Origin: Thermoplasmata archaeon
GTDB lineage: Archaea; Thermoplasmatota; Thermoplasmata; Lutacidiplasmatales; UBA184
Length of the DNA stretch: 5,795 nucleotides
Assembly (NCBI GenBank): GCA_030040035.1
Contig: JASHUJ010000172.1
Coordinates: forward strand, 1-5,795
Direction of reading: 5' to 3'
Shown here: positions 1 through 4,862 of the stretch, piece after piece
How the letters are laid out: each line of letters begins with the position of its first letter
Numbering within the stretch: position 1 is the stretch's first letter
Position numbers and translations under genes: made by a program
The notes under the pieces: model-generated
Databases searched by the model: none
Told to the model about the DNA's origin: nothing
What the model saw: only the letters and a program-made list of their open reading frames with translations

Positions 1-7
1 AAATACC
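1..7 (+). promoter_or_regulatory. Possible TATA box (cut by window edge) for the membrane-protein gene
   Basis: The window opens with AAATACC, an AT-rich island in very GC-rich DNA, centred about 35 bases before the ATG at 38. That matches the distance from the TATA box to the start of pntA1 in this window, and would give a leader of about ten bases. The upstream half of the element is outside the window, and the open reading frame also continues across it, so the call is weak. Confidence 0.25.
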
Positions 8-37
8 GGCGCCCGGCTGGACCCCGAGCGATCCCCG

Positions 38-1321
38 ATGGCGGCGGTCGGCGGGTACGATCTCATCACGTGGGCCGTCGTCGCGGCGTTCGCGGTCGCG
101 AACTTCGCCGTCCTCTCCGCGGCTCGGCCCCACGCCGGGGCGTGGCGAGCCGCCGGGCGACGGGCGCTCCAACGGATTAGCGGCCGCGACGATCTCGCCT
201 GGCTCGACTGGCTGCCGGTCTGGGTCGGGATGGTCGTCGCCTTCGCGGCGGTCGTAGGCTACGGCGTCCTGAGCGGGGCCTACGCCTGCTCGCCGGCCAG
301 CGACGGCTACGGGCTCGTCGCGTCCGGTCGCGCGTTCTGGTCCGGCGGCAATCCGTTCACCGCCTCGATCTGCGGCGGCGTCCACGAGATCCCGTACGGA
401 TTCGCCGCCGTCCTGATCGACGCGCTGGGGAGCCTCGGCGGGATCGTGGGGATCTACGCGATCTGGGGGGCGATCGCGTTCGCCCTCGTGCCGCTCGCGT
501 GGCGGACGGCCGGGGACGACCGCCGCTGGGTCCTCCTGTATCTCGCGAGCTCGGTGCTCCTCTTCCCGCTCGTCGCGCTCCAGATCGACGGCGCGACGAA
601 CGCGATCGTCCCCGTCACGGTCCTCGCCGCGCTCGAGCTGACCCGACGGCGCGAACGCTGGGCGGCGGTCCTCGGCGGGTTCCTCTCGACCGCGCGGTTC
701 CCCAACGTGTTCGTACAACTCGGGCTCGCGGGTTCGGCCCGTCGGGAGCGGGCGATCGGGTTCGCGCTCGTCGCCGTCACGTTCGCCGGGATCACCGCGC
801 TCTCCTACCTCCGCTGGGGCGCCGAGTTCCTCGACCCCGTGTTCGTGAGCCAGATCTCCCGCCGGTCGTTCTCGCTCAATTTCTACGGCGTGCTGCTCCT
901 CGCGAACGCGCTCCCGACGCTCGGGCTCATCGCGGAGGTCCAGGCGGCCCTCACGCTCGCCCTCGTGCTCGTGGTGGTCTGGCGAGTGCGATCGCCGCTC
1001 CTGGGCGCGGCGCTCGTCCTCACGGGGATCGCGCTGCTCACGCCGTTCCTGTCGTTCTCGATCCTGATCTGGCTCCTGCCGGTCGCGCTGGTCGGGGTGC
1101 GGGCGCGCTGGTGGCTCTGGGGGATCGGCGTCGTCGGCGCGGTGAACTACGAGGTCGCCTACCTCGTCTGGGCGCAGCTCGACGGGCTCTTCTGGCCGAG
1201 CGACGTGCTCGATCTCGCCCTGACCGCTCTGCTGCTCGGCCTGTTCGTCGAGCTGTGGCGGGAGGTCGGACGGACCGCGCCCGGACCGTCAGCGCCGCCC
1301 GCGGCGACGACGGGGCGCTAG
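38..1321 (+). CDS. Polytopic membrane protein, GT-C / DUF2029-like glycosyltransferase
   Basis: Seen: 427 residues dominated by hydrophobic segments, roughly at residues 9-28, 61-80, 133-153, 163-181, 187-201, 238-256, 300-315, 320-357, 359-378 and 388-406, with Arg-rich cytoplasmic-type loops (around 40-50, 201-208, 234-238) and a Pro/Ala-rich polar tail after 410. Between the second and third segments lies a long loop with SDGYG (Asp89) and GGNPF (103-107), followed by IPYG near 118. LQIDGATN (181-188) and ARFPNVF (219-225) follow. Family knowledge: in GT87/DUF2029 and other GT-C enzymes an Asp in the first outer loop, a G-G-N-P-Y/F motif and a Q-x-N motif recur; these enzymes move sugars from polyprenyl-phosphate donors on the outer membrane face. 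Inference: a lipid-linked-sugar glycosyltransferase; acceptor unknown. The start is uncertain: the frame has no stop between base 2 and the ATG, and no Shine-Dalgarno is seen, though a hydrophobic segment begins right after this ATG. It could also be a non-enzymatic membrane protein. Confidence 0.72.
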   Translation: MAAVGGYDLITWAVVAAFAVANFAVLSAARPHAGAWRAAGRRALQRISGRDDLAWLDWLPVWVGMVVAFAAVVGYGVLSGAYACSPASDGYGLVASGRAFWSGGNPFTASICGGVHEIPYGFAAVLIDALGSLGGIVGIYAIWGAIAFALVPLAWRTAGDDRRWVLLYLASSVLLFPLVALQIDGATNAIVPVTVLAALELTRRRERWAAVLGGFLSTARFPNVFVQLGLAGSARRERAIGFALVAVTFAGITALSYLRWGAEFLDPVFVSQISRRSFSLNFYGVLLLANALPTLGLIAEVQAALTLALVLVVVWRVRSPLLGAALVLTGIALLTPFLSFSILIWLLPVALVGVRARWWLWGIGVVGAVNYEVAYLVWAQLDGLFWPSDVLDLALTALLLGLFVELWREVGRTAPGPSAPPAATTGR

Positions 1322-1834
1322 CTCGCGGCGCATCTCGTTGCCGCTCTCGAAGCCGAGGCGCTGGTAGACCGGACGGCCCATCGACGAGGCGTGCAGGAAG
1401 ATGCGCGGGTAGCCCCGTTCGCTCGCCCAGCGGACCATCCGTCGGACGAGCCGCGAGGCGATCCCGCGGCCGCGGGCCGCGGGCTCGGTGTACATCGAGA
1501 GGATGTAGGGCAACCGCTCGGCCATCCAGCGGCCCGGCCGGGGCTGCTGCGGCTGGAGCCAGATCGCGCCGCTGCCCGCGAGCTGGCCGTCGGGGGCCTC
1601 CACGACGAACGCGAAGAACTCCCCCGCGCGCAGGCCGCGTCGGGCCCACCGACGGTAGACGCGGTCGTGCCGGTCCATCTCGCGCTTCGAGCGTCGACGG
1701 ATCTCAAGGAACATCGCCCGGCGGTGGCGGACGAGAGTGGGCAGGTCCCGCTCGGTCGCCGGGCGCAGGCGACCCCACCGGCGGTGCTTCGCACCGGCAG
1801 CGCGCGCCGGACGGACGCGGCGGATCGCGGGCAT
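1289..1834 (-). CDS. GNAT family N-acetyltransferase
   Basis: Seen: 181 residues. The GNAT fold reads in order: the first strand with RPATERDLPTLVRHRRAMF (24-42), a central strand GEFFAFVVEAPDGQLAGSGA (71-90), then YTEPAARGRGIASRL (115-129), where RGRGIA (121-126) is the acetyl-CoA pyrophosphate-binding loop (R/Q-x-x-G-x-G/A). It ends with FLHASSMGRPVYQRLGFES (146-164); Tyr157 sits where GNATs often have the general-acid tyrosine. Family knowledge: the acetyl group moves from acetyl-CoA to an amine; the acceptor cannot be read from sequence. The first 20 residues are very basic and precede the usual start of the fold, but the ATG has a good ribosome binding site and no better start is seen. 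It is the last gene of the transhydrogenase operon, 9 bases after pntB. Its 3' end overlaps the convergent membrane-protein gene by 33 bases. The extreme Arg-rich tail is partly explained by the GC content. Confidence 0.88.
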   Translation of the reverse strand: MPAIRRVRPARAAGAKHRRWGRLRPATERDLPTLVRHRRAMFLEIRRRSKREMDRHDRVYRRWARRGLRAGEFFAFVVEAPDGQLAGSGAIWLQPQQPRPGRWMAERLPYILSMYTEPAARGRGIASRLVRRMVRWASERGYPRIFLHASSMGRPVYQRLGFESGNEMRRELAPRRRRGRR

Positions 1835-1840
1835 CGCCGG

Positions 1841-1846
1841 CTCCTA
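1841..1846 (-). promoter_or_regulatory. Ribosome binding site of the GNAT gene, fused to the pntB stop codon
   Basis: On the minus strand TAGGAG contains both the TAG stop of pntB and an AGGAG Shine-Dalgarno core, six bases before the ATG at 1834. A ribosome ending pntB would be sitting on the binding site of the next gene. This fixes the GNAT start and predicts translational coupling. Confidence 0.7.
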
Positions 1847-3235
1847 GGCGGCCTTCTTCAGCTCGCTGACGAGCTGACCGACCGCGGTCTGCGCATCCCC
1901 GTAGAGCATCCGGCAGTTGTCCCGGTAGAAGAGGTCGTTCTCGACCCCGGCGAATCCCTTCCCCTGCCCGCGCTTGTTGACGATGACGGTCTTCGCGAGC
2001 TCGACATCGAGGATCGGCATCCCGTAGAGCGGGCTCCCCTGCCGGTGGGCCGCGGGGTTCACCACGTCGTTCGCCCCGATGACGAACGCGACGTCGGTCG
2101 CGGGGAACTGCGCGTTGATCTCGTCCCGGTCGAACAGCTTGTCGTAGGAGATCCCCGCCTCGGCGAGGAGGACGTTCATGTGGCCCGGCATCCGCCCGGC
2201 GACCGGGTGGATCGCGAACTTCACCGGCACGCCCTTCGACTCGAGGAGGTCGGCGAGCTCCTTCACCTTCTGCTGCGCCTGCGCGACCGCCATCCCGTAG
2301 CCGGGGACGATGATCACCTGGTTCGCGTACGCCATCGTGACCGCCGCGTCGGCGGCGTCGATCGGCTTGAGCTGGCCCCGGACCTCGGCGCCGGTCTCTT
2401 CCTGGGCGCCGAACGCGCTGAAGAAGACGTTCGCGACCGAGCGGTTCATCGCCTTCGCCATGAGGTAAGTGAGCAGCGAGCCGGCCGCGCCCACGAGGAC
2501 GCCCGCGATCACCATCGCGTAGCCCGCGTCGCCGAGGGGCCCGTTCACGAGGGCGAACCCGTCGAGCCCGACCGCGATCCCCGTGAGCGCGTTGAACAGG
2601 CTGATGACGACCGGCATGTCGGCGCCGCCGATCGGCAGCGTGAGGAGGAGGCCGTAGAGCAGGAGGAGGACGTAGAAGGGGAGGAGCCAGAACGTGTCCG
2701 CGACGAGGAGCGCGTACCCGCCGAACGCGACGCCCACGGCGAGGACGCCGGTATTGAGCACCTGGCGCGCCGGGAGCACGATCGGCTTCGAGCGCATCCA
2801 GCCCTGGAGCTTCAGGAACGCGATGACGCTCCCGGCGATCGAGATCGAGCCGATGATCGCGCCGGCCATGCTGAGCCCCGCGGTCGCCGGGCTCGACACG
2901 TTCGTCAGGAGCTCCACCGCGGCGATCGCCGCCGCCGAGCCGCCCCCCATCCCGTTGAACATCGCGACCATCTGCGGCATCGCGGTCATCTTCACGACGC
3001 GCGCCCAGTACCAGCCGCCCAGCCCGCCGATCGCGACGCCGAGGAAGATCAGGAGGAAGTTCGAGAGGTGCGGGCTGAAGAACGTCACCGCGACCGCGAG
3101 CAGCATCGCCGCGCCGGCGAAGACGATCCCGCGCCGCGCCGTCGTCGGCGCGCTCATCGCCCGCAGGCCGAGGATGAACACGAGGACGGCGACGACGTAG
3201 ACCGCGTCGATGACGTCCTGGATCCACGAGGTCAC
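1844..3235 (-). CDS. pntB: NAD(P)+ transhydrogenase, beta subunit (PntB)
   Basis: This is the membrane and NADP(H)-binding subunit of the proton-translocating transhydrogenase. Seen: 463 residues, almost the length of E. coli PntB. Residues 8-265 are mostly transmembrane helices and carry MPQMVAMFNG (86-95) and GGADMPVVISLFNALTG (203-219). Residues 290-463 are the soluble NADP(H) domain, with PGYGMAVAQAQ (311-321), HPVAGRMPGHMNVLLAEA (343-360), IGANDVVNP (386-394) and the Lys421-Arg422 pair that in the family contacts the 2'-phosphate. Asn215 aligns with the channel Asn222 of E. coli, whereas the proton-path His91 of E. coli is Asn94 here. The start chosen is GTG at 3235, whose last two bases and the next A form the TGA stop of pntA2 (GTGA overlap). 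A G-rich ribosome binding site precedes it. The same frame stays open upstream to 3520, but that part is the out-of-frame shadow of pntA2 and looks nothing like PntB. Confidence 0.96.
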   Translation of the reverse strand: MTSWIQDVIDAVYVVAVLVFILGLRAMSAPTTARRGIVFAGAAMLLAVAVTFFSPHLSNFLLIFLGVAIGGLGGWYWARVVKMTAMPQMVAMFNGMGGGSAAAIAAVELLTNVSSPATAGLSMAGAIIGSISIAGSVIAFLKLQGWMRSKPIVLPARQVLNTGVLAVGVAFGGYALLVADTFWLLPFYVLLLLYGLLLTLPIGGADMPVVISLFNALTGIAVGLDGFALVNGPLGDAGYAMVIAGVLVGAAGSLLTYLMAKAMNRSVANVFFSAFGAQEETGAEVRGQLKPIDAADAAVTMAYANQVIIVPGYGMAVAQAQQKVKELADLLESKGVPVKFAIHPVAGRMPGHMNVLLAEAGISYDKLFDRDEINAQFPATDVAFVIGANDVVNPAAHRQGSPLYGMPILDVELAKTVIVNKRGQGKGFAGVENDLFYRDNCRMLYGDAQTAVGQLVSELKKAA

Positions 3236-3534
3236 TTCGGACCCCCCTTCGACCGGGATCGGTCGAACATCGCGAGGATCCGGACCGTGACCATGTAGCC
3301 GCCCGTCACGTTGAGCGCGCCCATGATGACCGCCGCGAGGCCGATCGCCTGCTCGAGCGGGGTCGTGGCGAACCCGAGGGCGACGATCGCCCCCACGAGG
3401 ACGATCCCGTGGATGAAGTTCGACCCGCTCATCAGCGGGGTGTGGAGGAGCACCGGGACCCGGCTGATGACCTCGTAGCCGGTGAACGCGGCGAGGATCG
3501 CGATGAACAGCGCCGTCCACAGGTCCGCGGCCAT
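3232..3534 (-). CDS. pntA2: NAD(P)+ transhydrogenase, small membrane alpha subunit (PntA2/PntAB)
   Basis: Seen: 100 residues with three hydrophobic helices, roughly 5-25, 40-57 and 62-86. The family signature HTPLMSGSNFIHG spans 31-43, and the C-terminal segment GGYMVTVRILAMFDRSRSK resembles the last membrane helix and tail of E. coli PntA. Family knowledge: in three-subunit transhydrogenases, as in Rhodospirillum and Thermus, this small protein is separate and supplies part of the proton channel together with PntB. Histidine 42 stands where E. coli PntA has a serine, and matches in position the channel His42 described for the Thermus enzyme. It lies 4 bases downstream of pntA1 and overlaps pntB by four bases (GTGA). 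A GGGAGG ribosome binding site lies 11 bases before the ATG. Confidence 0.95.
   Translation of the reverse strand: MAADLWTALFIAILAAFTGYEVISRVPVLLHTPLMSGSNFIHGIVLVGAIVALGFATTPLEQAIGLAAVIMGALNVTGGYMVTVRILAMFDRSRSKGGPK
3241..3247 (-). promoter_or_regulatory. Ribosome binding site of pntB (supports the GTG start)
   Basis: The minus strand reads GGGGGGT followed by five bases and then GTG. This can pair with the CCUCC of archaeal 16S rRNA if a G-U wobble is allowed. It lies inside the end of the pntA2 coding sequence and, together with the protein length, decides for the GTG start. Confidence 0.5.
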
Positions 3535-3538
3535 CGGT

Positions 3539-4678
3539 CTACGAGCCTCCCGCGAGCAGCTCGGCGGTCGGCCGGTGCCGGACCTCGCCGCCGGTGAGGA
3601 GGAGGCTCCCGGCGAGGATCTCGTCCGAGTAGTCGGTGACGAGCGTCCCGTCCTTCCCGACGAGCAGCGAGAGGAACGACTGGAGGTTCTTCGCGTACAT
3701 CTGGCTCGCGTGGAAGGCGAGCTGGCTCGGCAGATTGAGCGGACCCGCGATCGTGACCCCGTGCGCGACGATCGTCTCTCCAGGCTTCGTGAGCTCGCAG
3801 TTCCCGCCGGTCTCCGCCGCGAGATCGACGATCACCGAGCCCGGACGCATCCGCTCGACCATCGGCGCCCGCACCAGGATCGGGGCCCGCCGGCCCGGGA
3901 TGGCGGCCGTGGTGATCACGATGTCCGCCTGGGTGACCGCGTCCGCCACCATCGCAGCCTCCTGTTGCTTCTCCTCGTTCGTGAGCTCCCGTGCGTAGCC
4001 ACCGGCCGCTTCGGCGTTGATCTGGAGCTCGAGGAACTTCGCTCCCAGACTGCGGACCTGCTCACCCGCGGCGCGCCGGACGTCGTACCCTTCGACCACC
4101 GCGCCCAGCCGCCGGGCCGTCGCGATCGCCATGAGACCCGCAACGCCCGCGCCGAGCACGAGGACCTTCGCCGGTCGGATCGTCCCGGCGGCGGTCGTCA
4201 ACATCGGAAGGAACTTCGGGGCGAGCTCAGCCCCGATCAGCGTCGCCCGGTACCCGGCGACCGTCGCCTGGGAGCTCAGGACGTCCATGCTCTGGGCGCG
4301 CGTGATCCGAGGGACCAGTTCGAGGGCGAAGACGGTCAGCCGGGCGTCCCGCATCCGGCGCACGAGCTCGAGGTTCCGGTTCGCATTGACGACGGCGACC
4401 ACGACCGTCCCGGGCGGCATCGCCGCGATCTCCTCCTTCGTCGGGGGCTGTACCTTGAGGACGATCTGGGCACCCCCGAGTATCGCGGACCGATCGGAGC
4501 CGAGCGTCGCCCCCGCAGCGACGTACCCGTCGTCCGGGTAACCCGCCGCGAGACCCGCGCCCGATTCCACCGCGACCGGGGTACCGGATTTCGCGAGCGC
4601 CTTGAGGACCTCGGGCACCAGCGCGACCCGCCGCTCCCCCGGCGCGATCTCCCGCACGACGGACAGCTGGACGGTCAT
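3539..4678 (-). CDS. pntA1: NAD(P)+ transhydrogenase, NAD(H)-binding alpha subunit (PntA1/PntAA)
   Basis: This is soluble domain I of the transhydrogenase: it binds NADH on the cytoplasmic face and passes hydride to NADP+ on PntB. Seen: 379 residues, close to the length of the Rhodospirillum rubrum subunit. ERRVAL (15-20) is the N-terminal signature of the alanine dehydrogenase/PNT family. PRITRAQSMDVLSS (123-136) carries Arg124, Gln129, Asp132 and Ser135, with the spacing of the nicotinamide-site residues of R. rubrum domain I. VLGAGVAGLMA (174-184) is the Rossmann GxGxxG loop, with Asp199 ending the second strand. IPGRRAPIL (260-268) and VIVDLAAETGGNCELT (282-297) follow. There is no membrane segment at the C-terminus, so the alpha chain is split and its membrane part is the next gene. 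Alanine dehydrogenase shares the fold, but the pntA2-pntB context excludes it. This is the first gene of the operon; it has no Shine-Dalgarno and a TATA box about 35 bases upstream. Confidence 0.96.
   Translation of the reverse strand: MTVQLSVVREIAPGERRVALVPEVLKALAKSGTPVAVESGAGLAAGYPDDGYVAAGATLGSDRSAILGGAQIVLKVQPPTKEEIAAMPPGTVVVAVVNANRNLELVRRMRDARLTVFALELVPRITRAQSMDVLSSQATVAGYRATLIGAELAPKFLPMLTTAAGTIRPAKVLVLGAGVAGLMAIATARRLGAVVEGYDVRRAAGEQVRSLGAKFLELQINAEAAGGYARELTNEEKQQEAAMVADAVTQADIVITTAAIPGRRAPILVRAPMVERMRPGSVIVDLAAETGGNCELTKPGETIVAHGVTIAGPLNLPSQLAFHASQMYAKNLQSFLSLLVGKDGTLVTDYSDEILAGSLLLTGGEVRHRPTAELLAGGS
3546..3551 (-). promoter_or_regulatory. Ribosome binding site of pntA2
   Basis: GGGAGG on the minus strand lies inside the last codons of pntA1, 11 bases before the pntA2 ATG. 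The spacing is somewhat long, but the match to the anti-Shine-Dalgarno is good, and the site spans the end of the upstream gene as expected for coupled translation. Confidence 0.5.
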
Positions 4679-4707
4679 CGGACGTCGGTCGCGCGGACCC
4701 GGGCCGA

Positions 4708-4717
4708 GATTATAAGG
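4708..4717 (-). promoter_or_regulatory. Archaeal TATA box / BRE of the pnt operon
   Basis: The minus strand reads CCTTATAATC, preceded by the purine-rich GAAGGGGA, which resembles a TFB-recognition element. The TATA core is centred about 35 bases before the pntA1 ATG, so transcription should begin near 4687 and leave a leader of only about nine bases. The TTATAA core is a palindrome, so weak firing in the other direction is conceivable. Position and the lack of other AT-rich sequence nearby support the call; no experimental support is available. Confidence 0.62.
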
Positions 4718-4738
4718 TCCCCTTCAGCAGCGTGATCG

Positions 4739-4794
4739 TTCGAGGTGAATTCGAGTCGACCGGGCCTCGAAATAGCCCGGCCGTCTCCACTCGA
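4739..4794. repeat. Cluster of TCGAG/CTCGA elements with nested inverted repeat
   Basis: TTCGAG occurs at 4739-4744 and again at 4750-4755, eleven bases apart (one helical turn). CCTCGAA at 4765-4771 is the exact reverse complement of TTCGAGG at 4739-4745. ACTCGA at 4789-4794 is the reverse complement of TCGAGT at 4751-4756. Inside this, CCGGGC (4760-4765) and GCCCGG (4775-4780) form a six-base perfect stem with a nine-base loop. The cluster is upstream of the pnt TATA box. It could be an operator for a dimeric regulator or a transcript hairpin; neither is proven. Confidence 0.4.
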
Positions 4795-4795
4795 C

Positions 4796-4812
4796 GGCCC
4801 GGGCCGCGGCCC
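4796..4812. repeat. Overlapping GC-rich perfect palindromes
   Basis: GGCCCGGGCC (4796-4805) and GGGCCGCGGCCC (4801-4812) are perfect palindromes of 10 and 12 bases that share five bases. They lie 22 to 37 bases upstream of the methyltransferase TATA box. In DNA this GC-rich such palindromes arise more easily by chance, so a role is only possible. Confidence 0.3.
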
Positions 4813-4832
4813 ACGGCTCCGCGACGCGAACG

Positions 4833-4839
4833 CTATAGC
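4833..4839 (+). promoter_or_regulatory. TATA box of the DNA methyltransferase gene; leaderless transcript predicted
   Basis: CTATAGC sits centred 27 bases before the ATG at 4863. The usual archaeal distance from TATA to the start site would place transcription initiation on or within a base or two of that ATG. With no Shine-Dalgarno present, this supports a leaderless mRNA and independently supports the chosen start codon. Confidence 0.55.
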
Positions 4840-4862
4840 CGGCAGCTCGCTCCGGCGTCCCG

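Larger units (their letters stand above)
4679..4862. other. Divergent intergenic control region with two promoters and repeats
   Basis: These 184 bases separate the diverging pnt operon and DNA methyltransferase gene. They contain one TATA-like box per side, four TCGAG/CTCGA pentamers between 4740 and 4794, a nested inverted repeat and two GC-rich palindromes. I looked for a tRNA (TTCGAGT near 4750 resembles a T loop), but the flanking bases do not pair as a T stem. No small open reading frame with a plausible start stands out. Confidence 0.6.

Noticed and set aside
499..1869. 456-codon plus-strand frame overlapping the membrane protein and GNAT genes
   Set aside because: Arg/Ala/Gly/Pro-rich with no hydrophobic core; spans the ends of two convincing genes in a shifted frame.
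1704..3227. 507-codon open frame on the minus strand inside pntB
   Set aside because: Arg/Asp/Gly-rich out-of-frame shadow; pntB in the other frame has full family motifs.
1391..3298. 635-codon open frame on the plus strand across the GNAT and pntB genes
   Set aside because: Composition is nearly all Arg, Asp, Glu, His, Val and Leu with no domain; it is the antisense shadow of pntB and the GNAT gene in GC-rich DNA.
3236..3520. N-terminal extension of PntB to an ATG at 3520
   Set aside because: These codons overlap pntA2 in another frame and give a His/Arg/Pro-rich peptide unlike any PntB; GTG at 3235 fits better.
3539..4678. Alanine dehydrogenase as the identity of the PntA1 gene
   Set aside because: It shares the fold, but the RAQSMD nicotinamide-site signature and the adjacent pntA2 and pntB genes show that it is transhydrogenase domain I.
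3482..4735. 417-codon plus-strand frame antisense to pntA1
   Set aside because: Low-complexity Arg/Asp/His-rich translation, mirror of the pntA1 codons.
4735..4770. tRNA-like T-loop sequence (TTCGAGT) in the intergenic region
   Set aside because: The flanking bases do not form the five-base T stem and no acceptor or anticodon arm could be found.
4679..4862. CRISPR array, insertion sequence ends or attachment site
   Set aside because: No regularly spaced long repeats, no transposase or integrase and no target-site duplication are visible in the window.
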